From Xylogone sp. PMI_703 (Eukaryota > Ascomycota > Leotiomycetes): 64,000 bases of DNA. The stretch spans positions 1,798,001 through 1,862,000 of the forward strand of contig JAJTUQ010000001.1 in NCBI GenBank assembly GCA_021399445.1, written 5' to 3'. Under the pieces are notes generated by a model. That model was not told the DNA's origin, did no database searches, and saw only the letters and a list, made by a program, of their open reading frames with translations. Of this stretch, positions 44,208 through 54,964 are shown in pieces (position 1 is the first letter of the stretch; every line of letters starts with the position of its first letter). A program made the position numbers and the translations under genes.

Positions 44208-44577
44208 TTTAGACATCTTAATTCTGTTGTAGCACTGTAGATGGCGTGTAAGGCAATAGCGAGATAGGATTTGAGGGCTTCGAGTATGAGTCTATGACTC
44301 AGAAGGAGTCAACACCATACATTTCCATATTCACGAGAGGCAATTAGTACTGGGTTTGCATTGATCGTCTGTTTTCTACCAAACTCCGATCATGGTTTTG
44401 AATTACTAGAATATAATTCCCGGAGACCGTGAGATTTCCCAAAATTTTCCTTGTCTAAAAGTCTCCGTGTCCATGTCTATATGTAAAGCTCAGATACCTA
44501 AGTGCTATAATTATAAACCAGTCATATGCATATCCAGTATCACTCTCATCCAAGCCTTATTATAAATACTAACATAT
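44208..44577. other. Intergenic between convergent genes
   Basis: Between the 3' ends of SEC14 (+) and GRC3 (-). No gene is supported. Confidence 0.6.
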
Positions 44578-47002
44578 TCAAGCGCCAGTTTTCCCCAAAT
44601 CTCTTCTCACTCTCCAAACTCGAGCCCCAACGCCTCGTCCTTGAGAGCCTTCAAGTTTCTCAATCCAAGGAGCCTCAGGCAATGGTGTGTCTAATTCGAG
44701 TGGATCCTGTTGATTTAGTTCTAGTTCATCGTCTAAAATATCTTCTCCCTCCTTTGCATTAGCCTCACTAATAGCCTCACCTTGTACCTGTGCAACATTC
44801 GACTGCTGGATAAAAATTTCCGTGTAAGCCCAACCTGGAGTATCAAGTTTGCCACTGACAAGTACCATCGGTTTTCCAGCTTCTTGCGCCTCCTCAATTA
44901 TACTTGCTGCTATTGGTGTAAGGATTTGAAGTCGACGGCGCTTAATATCAATGCCACGGATTAAAGCGAGCCCTTCAGTGCGAGAACACTTTGGGTCAAG
45001 AGAGAACGTCCTCGTTGGATCGAAATATGGTAAGTTTTCACTGGGTGTCTGAATGATGAAAGATCTCGTCTCTTCAGACGATATATCAGCACTACGGTCT
45101 TTCGTGTCTAAACCTCGAATTGCGGTCATGTTGTCTAATATGACAACTGCTACTATACAACCATTGATGGATTCGCCGAGCATATCAGGGGATGGCTGAT
45201 CCCCATAACACATGATTCCAAGAATACCTGGACTGTTTCCTGAATATCTGATTTCCCAAGGCCTCATCGAGTCCAGAGTTTGGCCATTCCAGTTAAGCTC
45301 CTTGCTGCTGGTAATATATAAGTGGAAATATGACATATATTGCATCAACCGAAGGTGAGCTGCTGTTCTTCCCATATATCCGCCAGTTTGAGATGGTAGC
45401 ATAATCAACGGTATCTGCATGGCGGCATCTCGAAGGCTTTCAACAACTTCCTCGGGGCCCTCCTGTGACATATAAATGACACTCGATGGCTGTATTTTGG
45501 ATATTAGATCAACTAAAATCTCTAATCCTGTGCCAAGGATCCAGCCTGGGGTATTAACGACGAGTGGACACCCAGGAATACGAGATAATAAACTCCGGTA
45601 ATGCATGAAGAGATCTAACGCGCAATCCATGTAAAGACTCGGATCCAAAGAGGGTGTTAGAGCAGCTATGGTATGCGATCTTATGAGTTGGTCTCTATCA
45701 GGAGGTATTGGATGGGAGTATGGTGGGCCATAGTTCGGTTCTTGGATGTGTATAAGTGATAACTGTCCTGGAGGTGAATATTCGGGCTGTCCAGGATCTA
45801 GATCTAGCAAAGCCACGCTCGGTGCGTTGCGATTTTCAGAGGAACTTTTCGACACACCCGCTGGGGTTGACCAGAACTTGTTGGTCAATAGTTTAGTAAA
45901 GGTAGACTTTCCAGATGATTTAGGCCCACAAATCATTACGATAGGGGGCTTTCCTTGATTCGATCTTGATACCTTTGCCAAAGCCTCATTCCATTCGGGA
46001 GGAGAAGTAAGAGGGCGTATAGAAGCTCTCTTAGGATTTTCAGACAGCAAGAAGAGCTAGATACCTGTCAGCTATGTATTCACTAGTACTTCATAGTAGG
46101 ATATACTATTTGGAATGAGCTGTTTATATGTTTATTTCGAATAAGAGAGCTGTAGGCGGTACCTAAGGGCCCAGAACTGGAGTCCCATAACCCACCGAAC
46201 CGTGGAGAGAGATTTGCTAGAAGCTCAAGCCCAGTATGGCATTGATAGATGCATATTTCAGCTGCATCGAGATCTGATTGAAGACACCTTATCACTGGAA
46301 GGGCATGTGAAGGCAGAGCATCGACTCGAAATCTGGATTTGCCGGCCTTGAGAGTCGAACCTAGCAACGAAATTTGACCACTTCGTACCGCTATTTCGTA
46401 GGTTCCAACAATAACCAACCGCTGTAGTTGGTCAATTAACTTCTTACTTATAGGATAATAGATTTTACCTCTCCTGGTGCGATCTTCAGTAATAGGTTTC
46501 CTTTGCTAAGATCTTTGAGATTTTTCTTGTTGGGGGTATAAGTGCTAAGAGGAATAGGGGTATTTTCCCCGGTAGCCAAAGATGATGGAACATGCGTTTC
46601 GACTCTTATTTTGATTAGCTATCTAGACACATGATCAATTTACTAGGAATCATAGCATACAGGGCAGCTCCTTCAGCTAAAGCTTTGTCGGATTCAATAG
46701 TTGTTCCTAGGTCGCTAGACGCATTGGCAGTTGATATGAGCTCGTGATTTTGTGCAGAAGTGTTTTCTAAAGATTCCGCAACGTCCACAGTGGTTACTGC
46801 GTCAGAATCACTGATAGAGCCTTTTTGGCCCGTACATAACGCATTTTGCCCATTTCGAAGTGCATGTTGAGCCCTTCTGACAGCAAAAGCACTTAATTCT
46901 AGAGATTGTAAGTACGTTGACTTTTTTACATCAATTTAACGAATGGGTCTTACGGGACTGTTCTGACTGGGTATTCAATTTTCTCCTTTTACTAGAACTC
47001 AT
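44578..47002 (-). CDS. GRC3: Polynucleotide 5'-hydroxyl kinase GRC3 (NOL9)
   Basis: Five exons (47002-46954, 46898-46661, 46604-46469, 46421-46107, 46056-44578) give 738 residues. Grc3 phosphorylates the 5' end left by Las1 cleavage in ITS2 during 60S maturation; it also functions in RNA polymerase I termination. The P-loop is GPKSSGKST (residues about 290-298); the next motif is ALLDLDPGQPEYSPPGQLSL, then VNTPGWILGTGLEILVDLIS. The N-terminal region contains the beta-sandwich segment RLVIVGTYEIAVRSGQISLL. Exon 4 must end at a GTATAT donor and exon 5 start after CTAG so that SSFQI joins LFLLSENPKRAS; an earlier GACAG acceptor would shift frame. Intron 2 (56 bp) uses an AATAAG acceptor. The start is 254 bp from that of RPA34 on +. 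Confidence 0.9.
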
Positions 47003-47074
47003 TATGGGGATAATATTCTAAACCCATGTTACTAGACGAACTTTGGCGGTTTAAGGTACCAGAAGAGACAAGGC

Positions 47075-47083
47075 TGAAAATTT
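47075..47083 (+). promoter_or_regulatory. RRPE-like motif in GRC3/RPA34 promoter
   Basis: TGAAAATTT, one A short of the yeast ribosomal RNA processing element (TGAAAAATTT), in the 254-bp divergent promoter of two ribosome-biogenesis genes. Weak evidence: such AT-rich words occur by chance. Confidence 0.25.
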
Positions 47084-47256
47084 ACATATTCTCGGCATAA
47101 GTTTGGCGAGGTTTGCCCGAGGCTGCGCAAAAAAAAGTTCTTAGTCAACTCGCAAGCACCTTCGACTTTTAACCCGATACGCTGCTTGACAGCGCGGCAT
47201 GACAACGCCTCAATTCAGCAATATCTGATCCTCACTAAATCAATCTAGCAGTCAAC

Positions 47257-48986
47257 ATGGCTTCTTCTAAAGCAATTGCCCCTGGAAAGCTAAAAAAGAA
47301 ATCCTCAGCATTGAACTCTGCGGAGCAGTCTGCTCAAGCTTCTAACAGAAATAAGCCTGCGGACGACAGTGATGATGAGAGCTCAGCTGATACCACGGAC
47401 TCTAGTAGCAATGCTGAGAGCCCCCCTCCCAGCAGTAAAATAGGTCTGCCGCATACCAATGGCAAAAGCGCCGCCTCCAAGCCTGTCAATGGGCAAAATG
47501 GCATTTCTAGATCCACCACCAAATCAAAAAGTTCAGGTCCAAGCTCCTCAAATGAGAGTAGTAGTGAGCATGATAGCGAAGAAGAAGAGGTAGAAGAAGA
47601 GGACGTGGACCGGGCCGCAAGCAATAGTGAAAGTAGCGAGGACAGCGAAGATGAGAGCGCAGAGGAGAGTGAGGATAGCAGCGAGGATGAAGATCAAGAA
47701 GCAGACACCGCAGTCCCTGACCGGCGATCAGCTAAGGAGACCGATAAGTCAGTCATCTATTCATAGTATTGCTCATAATGCCGGGTTACTGACTTTAAGA
47801 ATAACAGATCTTCCACTAGCACGTCCAACTTACCCCAACAACCACCTTCCTACATCCCGCCCTCTGGGTTCCGTCCCATATCCGTAGAAAAGCATGAGAT
47901 TACTAGGACTTCGGATCTATTTAGGAAATCTGCATTAGATGGGAAGCAAGTCTGGCACATTGTTGCACCAGCTTCTGTCCCTCTTGAAACTCTAAAACAA
48001 GTATCCTTACAAGATATAAATAAGGGAAATGCCGTATTATCTTTTAATGGTGACAAGTACGGATTTGTCGATGATGCTGGGGAGAGTGGAAACTCCACTA
48101 GAATCATAGTTCCAAAGGGATCTAGTAATTACAAAACTGGTATGTTAACTTACACGCATCTGTAACATGTATTCCTAACACCTTGAAGATGATAGACTGG
48201 TAGATCGAGTACTGCGCTTGCAACAAGTAGTAGAGCTACCCATATCACACGACACCGATTCCTTACAGAGGGATCCTCGAGCGACGGTTCCTACTCCCAA
48301 ACCCATCCGAAAGCAACCCAGGGGTCTCAAGATGCGATTCCTACCGATTGGATTTGGCTCGGGAAATCCTGGAACCATAGGCCTCGATTCCTCGTCAGTA
48401 GAATCAGGTTTGGAAGAAAGTGGATCAGATGAAGAGATGCGGGATATTCCAGCCCAGTCCATTTCAGCCTCAAAGGCATGGCCCGGTTCAACCTCATCAT
48501 CATCACCCGAAGGTTCTGACGAAGAGTCTTCAAACTCTGATGTTGAAATGACAGAGAGCCTTCCAGCCAGTCCAAAATCAATACTACCGCCAAAGTTCGC
48601 CAATACTACTAGCTCTGATAAGCCAAAACCCAAATCTTCCAGTTCAAAAGGCTCCACGTCTCAAAATACACCCATCAAACACAAATCAACCACCCCTATT
48701 ATCCCAACACCTATTTTACCACCATCCACTGTCTCTTCTAAGTCAAAGAAACCACAACCTCAGCTATCAAGCCAGCCGACCAGTTCGCAAACTGCTTCTC
48801 AAGGCCAGAACCAGGCTCCAATCAGACCACCTAAGAGAAAGGATGTCGATGGAAGTAGTACCAAAACAAAAAGTAGTATGTCCAACCGTATTCCAATCTT
48901 AACCTTTAACAGGCAGCTCATAATGTATGGATAAGCTAGAAAACCCTTCTAAGAAGCATAAGGAGTCTGTTGATAATCCTTCATAG
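47257..48986 (+). CDS. RPA34: RNA polymerase I subunit RPA34 (A34.5)
   Basis: Four exons (47257-47747, 47808-48139, 48189-48875, 48940-48986) give 518 residues. Rpa34 dimerises with Rpa49 as a TFIIF-like module of RNA polymerase I and supports elongation on rDNA. The N-terminal 165 residues are Ser/Glu/Asp-rich and disordered. The core begins at SYIPPSGFRPISVEKHEITR, with RTSDLFRKSALDGKQVWHIV, APASVPLETLKQVSLQDINK and GNAVLSFNGDKYGFVDDAGE, all typical of filamentous fungal Rpa34. PRGLKMRFLPIGFGS follows, then a long acidic/Ser-rich and Lys-rich tail. The last exon is chosen because it gives a KKHK-type basic end (SKKHKESVDNPS); reading on without that splice would stop at 48934. Confidence 0.87.
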
Positions 48987-49602
48987 ATACTGTAATCAGG
49001 TATTACCTAGTATTTTTATCAGCCTTTGCCCAGACTAGCGGACGCTCTTTTACCAGAGGACCGTTATTTTCGAGGTGATCTACAGCAATGTAGCGCTTGT
49101 TTCAGGTGTAGGGAGTTCAAAAAGTTTAGAGATGTGAAACAATGAATGAATTAAGAGGCTCATTAATTATGAGGGAGGTTGGGTTGGGATGTTTCGAGTA
49201 GCCTCCTTTCTCCCCAGCCTTTTCCTGGGAGTAAATCGCAAAAACTTTTGAATAATATCTCTGCACAGTGGACGGAGATCGAGGTGTTTGAGACTGTATG
49301 ATTACTTCAGAGGGGATCTACATACTATTTATGGGTTTGGGAAATCGGATGGGCCTCGTCTATAGCGATTCACACTTGAGTATATATGCCTATAGACAAC
49401 AGGTATTTAACGGAGGTTACGCTCATCAAATCGTGAACCCATAATGAAAAATCGATGTTCATTGGAAGCATAGTGACAACATGCATTGAGTATTGCATGT
49501 AACAAAGACATTGGATTTTAAGTTCAACTACCTGATAAGTTCTGACCATTACCTTACTCCATGCAATGCGGTTCCTAGATTTTAACATATCATCATATAA
49601 GC
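48987..49602. other. Intergenic between convergent genes
   Basis: Between the 3' ends of RPA34 (+) and prefoldin 6 (-). A 78-codon frame on - has no support. Confidence 0.6.
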
Positions 49603-50188
49603 TCATGCTCCAGCCTTCACCGCTGTGTTTTCAGCCGGCGGACCGTTAGACTGTATCTGTATTATCTAGGCACGTGTTAATTACTGCATTCTTGGGTCTA
49701 TTCGAAAGCTCACCTCCATCCTCAACTTCTCGCTCTTCTCTTGCACATCTTTTATCTGTTTCTCTATCCGTTTTCTAATCTGATGTTAACATGATTCATC
49801 AGAATCATAGAAGAGAAATCACGCACATTTCATTTTCTATAAATTCTAGTCTGCCATCTACGGCTAGGATAGCTTCCGCTTTGTCTTGTTTCAACAATAC
49901 CGGCCCTACTAGCTTGTAGATATTTGCATCGTCTTTCAGACTTGCAAATTCCTGATCTTCTTAGCAACTTAATGGCCGTTTTAAATGGGGTCATGTGCCC
50001 CACCTTTTGTACTCCTTTATTCTCTTGTTGCTGAGACTCGAGTTTTTCTCGAGATTGAACAAATTTTTGTAGATCTAGATGTGTCACATTAAGTACAGCA
50101 TTTGAGCAATCTGTACAATAAATTTACCTTGCTGGAGCTTCGTGTACTCGTCAGAGAGGGTCTGGAGTCGTTGCTGCTGATCTGCCAT
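49603..50188 (-). CDS. YKE2: Prefoldin subunit 6 (YKE2)
   Basis: Five exons (50188-50128, 50074-50004, 49951-49827, 49774-49714, 49665-49603) give 126 residues, the normal size. This beta-class prefoldin subunit works in the same hexamer as subunit 3, delivering unfolded tubulin and actin to CCT. The first coiled coil runs DEYTKLQQDLQKFVQSREKL ESQQQENKGVQKEF. The hairpin contains IYKLVGPVLLKQDKAEAILA, and the second coiled coil reads RLEFIENEIKRIEKQIKDVQ. YKLVGPVLLKQ is diagnostic. The C-terminus is a short Ala/Pro/Ser tail. Donors are variable (GTAAAT, GTGGGG, GTGCGT, GTGAGC), and no single exon exceeds 125 bp, so the gene is nearly invisible to simple frame scanning. Confidence 0.92.
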
Positions 50189-50737
50189 TCTTGTATGTGC
50201 AGGAAGAGGAATGAGGCTTGATAAATGACAATTGACAACACCTTTCCAACACTATACAGTATTGAAATCCAGGACTATGAAAGTTCTTATTTTTTTTAAG
50301 AGAATTTCAATATATTGCGTTTGAGATTAAGTTATGCTACAAAATAAGGTTTCTCCAGTAAAATATTAAAATGCCATATGCTTGTCCCTACCCGTTTCCT
50401 CCTAGCGCAGTTATGGCGGGGCAACGCTCGGACCAGGTAACAAGAGATACTCTTCTGGTCATCATAGAGATAACAGAACTACCAGGGGACCACCAATATA
50501 AATTCAAGCCTGCTTCTATTGGATAGTCTGTTAAGAGCTTTAGGGTCTCCAAACACGCTAGATCACGGATTGGCTCTTACTTGGCTCGCTATAGCGGCGT
50601 CATTAGTTTACGCAGCAATCCTCTCTACCAAAACAATCCCACCTTCTAAGATCCCGCTCTTACATTCCCTGAAGACTCCATTTCTCTGGATCCTATAATT
50701 CAGTCCTCCAGCGAGTGGAACTCATTATAGCGCCGTG
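50189..50737. other. Divergent intergenic region (YKE2 / VPS4)
   Basis: Shared upstream region of prefoldin 6 (-) and VPS4 (+). No gene is supported. Confidence 0.55.
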
Positions 50738-52142
50738 ATGCCGAAAACCGACTTTCTCGGCCGCGCAATCGAAGTGGTGAAGAAGGCCATTGAGGCTGAC
50801 ACGAGTGCCGACTATAAAAAGGCATATGAGCTCTATTGTCAATCTATCGAACTATTCATCCTGGCAATAAAATGGGAGAAGAATCCAAAATTCAAGGAAG
50901 TTGTTAAAGCGAAGGCTCATGAATACATAGAACGCGCTGAAAAGGTGAAAACCCACCTGGAGGAGGTCGAGAGTAAAGAGAAAAAGGCAGGGTTGGTTGG
51001 AGAGAATGGCACAAAAAGTGGAAAGGGGAAAGACGGAGATGGGGATGAAGACCCAGAGAGCAAGAAGTTAAGAAATGCGCTTGAGGGAGCTAGGTTACAA
51101 GAGAAACCCAATGTACGGTGGGAGGATGTTGCAGGTCTTGAGGGGGCCAAAGAGGCGTTGAAGGAAGCAGTCATTCTACCTATCAAGTTTCCACATTTAT
51201 TCACGGGAAAGAGAAAACCCTGGAAAGGTATTCTGCTCTATGGACCCCCTGGAACTGGAAAAAGTTACTTGGCCAAGGCTGTTGCGACTGAGGCAAACAG
51301 TACGTTTTTCAGCGTCAGTAGTTCCGATCTGGTGAGCAAATGGATGGGTGAGAGTGAAAGGTCAGTCTTGGAATTCGTTTTTGCAAAATTTCCTCTAACA
51401 AGATGTAAATAGGCTAGTAAAGCAATTATTCGCCATGGCCCGTGAGAATAAGCCTGCTATCATCTTCATTGATGAAGTAGATGCCCTTTGCGGCCCTCGT
51501 GGCGAAGGAGAGTCGGAAGCGTCACGGCGTATAAAAACGGAAATGTTGGTACAAATGGATGGTGTAGGACGGGACAGCACTGGCGTTTTAGTCCTCGGAG
51601 CAACGAATATCCCCTGGCAACTCGACGCCGCGATTCGGAGACGTTTTCAAAGACGTGTACATATCTCCCTACCTGACCTTCCAGCACGCACGAAGATGTT
51701 TGAGATAGCTGTCGGATCGACTCCATGTGAGCTTACTTCAGAAGATTATCGGACATTAGGGCAGTTAAGTGAAGGCTACTCCGGCAGCGATATTAGCATC
51801 GCAGTGCAAGATGCACTCATGCAGCCGGTTCGGTTAATCCAAACAGCAACTCATTATAAAAAGGTAAGACTCCTGTTGAAAGTGCCGGACAATATTTATT
51901 AATGTTTACAAATTAAACAGGTCATGACGGATAGTGGCGAGAAGTTAACACCTTGCTCTCCTGGTGATGCCGGTGCAATTGAAATGAACTGGACCGAGGT
52001 AGACTCAGACAAGCTACTAGAACCACCATTACGACTAAAGGACTTCATTAAAGCGGTTAAGGGTGCAAGACCAACAGTATCTCAAGAAGATGTCAAGAGG
52101 AGTGAAGAGTGGACAAATGAGTTTGGAAGTGAAGGTGCCTAA
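50738..52142 (+). CDS. VPS4: Vacuolar sorting AAA-ATPase VPS4
   Basis: Three exons (50738-51360, 51413-51863, 51921-52142) give 431 residues. Vps4 disassembles ESCRT-III filaments on endosomes, completing multivesicular body formation and other membrane scissions. The MIT domain is at residues 1-80 ([20 protein letters not shown] and [20 protein letters not shown]). Walker A GPPGTGKS is at about residues 169-176, Walker [11 protein letters not shown] at about 224, the sensor region [20 protein letters not shown] after that. The C-terminal helix reads [20 protein letters not shown] and ends [12 protein letters not shown], the Vps4-specific beta domain/C-helix pattern. The ATG at 50738 follows an out-of-use GTG and starts MPKTDFLG, as in other fungi apart from one or two residues. 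Confidence 0.97.
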
Positions 52143-52573
52143 ATAATCCTTTTGCAAGTGGGCCCGCTGAAGTACATGATTATGAGTTGATAGATACATG
52201 ATCAGAATGTTATGGTATTCTTGTTTGATCTGATGAGCTAGGGGCTTCAATGAGATGGCAGGCAATCGGCGAGCATGGCGTTCTTAATAGGCACGGTTTA
52301 GCATCCTTGATTTGAGAAAGCAGTGCATATTTCATACAATCTAAACTAGCACAAAATAGTGGAAATAATTGCACTTTTATGCTCACTCTCATCGGTAATG
52401 CATCCCACACATTTCCATACTCCAAGAATGAGTTTGAATGAGAAATCCTTAACGCCGTAATTTGTAATCCAACATTATACCACGCCAAAAGCCAAAACAT
52501 ACTATGAGAAACCAAAAAAGACAATCTGGCGCATAGGGCGGCCCGATCATAGAGCTCCAGATGAATAAGTAAC
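52143..52573. other. Intergenic between convergent genes
   Basis: Between the 3' ends of VPS4 (+) and NOP56 (-). No gene is supported. Confidence 0.6.
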
Positions 52574-54265
52574 TTATTCAGAGTGCTTCTTCTTCTTCTT
52601 TTTCTTCTCTCCATCTTCAACACCATTGACTTCGCTGTGTCTTCGTTTCTTCTCCTTCTTGCTTTCTTTATCCTTGGATTTGTCTTTCTTCTCTTTCTTC
52701 TCCTTGGACTTCTTTTCCGGTTTTTGTACCTCAGTATCATCTTCTGCACCTATATGAATGTCTGCTAGAACAGCATCCATTGCACCGCGCTAAAGGTGTT
52801 ATTAGTACATTTCTATATGTCGTAGTGATTCAACCAGAAGATACTTACCATAGCATCTTCGTTCTTCGTAGGCGCAGCTCCGGTTGCGTAGAAGTCTAGT
52901 CGCTCCTCAACCTGCTTCTTTAAAACTTCTCCAAACTTGGTAGTTGGTTCTTCCGAGAAGTTATCGATTCTGCTAGCAATACTGCACTTGTTTGCTAAGA
53001 ATCGAGAAATTCTGCCCTTATTCTTTGCACCAGCACGACCAATAAAGCTAGAATGATAGATCAAGCCATATTTAGGAGTATTGCCTTTAGTTTTTAGAGC
53101 TCTGAAAAGCGCCTTTTCAGCACCGAGAATCTGAACTGTAGATGCAGGATATTTAGATAGATTTGTAAGAGAGCCAGCATGTGAGATAAGACGAGCGGCA
53201 ACAACTTCTCCGATTAAAGTGGCAAGATTAGGCGCAACAACGGACATTTTGTTGACAAGATATTGGTACAAAGACTTTCGGTAGTCGGTGAGTTTCACCA
53301 CTCTGTTTGCGAATGACGATACGTTTTCCATATCGCTTTCAGAGATGTCTTGACCCATACTAACTTTCGCGGCATCAATTACTGCTTGGGCGATGTCGGC
53401 ATCATCGTTGACAATGGCGGCGATATCATGTAAAGATTTGTCTGTTAAACTCTTCTTGTTGCCAATTGCAAGTGCAAGCTTAGCGTAGGTATGATTGTCA
53501 GAGACGATTCTGATGAGCTCTGGGAAATGCCAGCCGTACCTGACTTAAAGTCAGTATGAAGCAAAAGAGCAAACCAAAGAAGTAATGAGTATTTCAAGAC
53601 TATAGGTACTTACCATTCCCGAACACGCATTGAGAATGTATTGATAGCCTTATCGAGGTGATCCAATGTAGCAATTGCTTGGATAATGTGATTGTCGTTC
53701 TTCTGAACTGAGAACTTGACCTTGGCTCTGGAGTATGCGTGGCCCAAACCTAATTGAGCGCGCTCAACATCGCCTTCTTGGAGACCCTTCAACAGCTTGG
53801 CTGCGTGAAATCTAATGCCTCGAAGCAAGTCGGCGCAAATTTCAGAGGTCTCGCCTGTTTCGCAATCGACGCCTGGGAAGGCCGCCTTAATACTTCCAGC
53901 CAAGTTCTTGTCTGACACTCCCAGAACGACCTTCTTCTTCTTCGATGGTTTTGATGGTAAATTCAACTCAAGGGTCGATCGAAGGTAGTCAGATAGCACT
54001 CCCTCAGATACCAAGTTGATGTTCTCCAAAGCTTCGGCTGCGCCTCTAGAAAAAGGTCAATTTGATCCATTGAGCTTCTATTACTTGCGACGTACCTGTA
54101 TGGTGCAAAATTTACCAGTTTCACCATTTTCCCAAACTTTCCAAGGTCCATAGAGGCATCTTGGACCTCCTTCGCCCGGTTAGCAATTGTATCCGGCTGG
54201 ATAACTACCTCAAAAATGGCGTAGCCCAAGGAGGATTCATGGAGCAAATAGTCGATGCCCGACAT
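52574..54265 (-). CDS. NOP56: Box C/D snoRNP core protein NOP56
   Basis: Four exons (54265-54096, 54045-53614, 53539-52849, 52789-52574) give 502 residues. Nop56 (yeast Sik1) is a core protein of box C/D snoRNPs that guide 2'-O-methylation of rRNA in the nucleolus. The N-terminus [16 protein letters not shown] separates it from Nop58 (MLFILYE type). The central coiled coil includes [20 protein letters not shown] and [20 protein letters not shown]. The NOP domain shows [40 protein letters not shown] and [20 protein letters not shown], then [32 protein letters not shown]. The tail is a KKE/KKD repeat with KKRRHSE and a final [10 protein letters not shown]. The ATG at 54265 is used; a GTG further up is in frame but unnecessary. 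Confidence 0.96.
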
Positions 54266-54964
54266 TTTGACAGCAATATCTAACTTTGCTCTGACTGGAC
54301 TTTTCACTTTGGTCGTGGAGGTTACTCAATGTCCGTCCAGTAAGATATGTCGGCGATTCGAAACTTGCTCAACTAGAGGTCTGGGAATTTTTTCGCGAAG
54401 CTACCTTATTCTACGCTAAGCGAAAAACGGGTGCATCAATCACGTGATGCCGCGTTATCCAGCATTTGGGAGATCTCAATTGAAAACTCCGTAGTTTACA
54501 ACATATTTCACATAGTTGCAAAAGGATGGATTGTATTAATATCAACAAACAATTCACGAGTCACAATGCATTCTTTTTCTATCGTATAATCATGAAGAAA
54601 ACCAGAGATAATGGATTAGTCGCCCAGCCGGAGCTTATATATTCCGAGCCAGAAAAACTCCCCTCAGCCTAAACGAGGGGCAGTATGGATGTTGTCGCAA
54701 AAGGTTTTAGGACTGCGCTAGTGACTAGTGGCTCGCTTAAGCAGTTTTTGATGCATAAATAGGATGATTAGAGCAGTAATGCGAGGTCTTATTGCATAAG
54801 GTGGCATCAGTTTCACTAGCGCAGTCTTACGACATTTTGCTGTGACTTCCATAGATAAATAGATAGTAGTCGGATCCCGAAGTCGCTGCATTCTCTCACC
54901 ACATTTTTCTTCTCTACTACTACAGTTTGCAACTTCCACATCTCGACCTCACAAGATTGCAAAG
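54266..54964. promoter_or_regulatory. Divergent NOP56/SHMT promoter region
   Basis: A 699-bp region between the starts of NOP56 (-) and the cytosolic SHMT gene (+). Contains the palindrome ATCACGTGAT (54439-54448). A 73-codon frame on - is unsupported. Confidence 0.55.
54439..54448. promoter_or_regulatory. Palindromic E-box ATCACGTGAT
   Basis: A perfect 10-bp palindrome around CACGTG, 174 bp upstream of the NOP56 start. Matches the extended Cbf1/bHLH-type site (RTCACGTGAY). Function is inferred. Confidence 0.5.

Noticed and set aside
53540..53613. Possible intronic snoRNA in NOP56
   Set aside because: The 74-base intron has no box C or H/ACA pattern.
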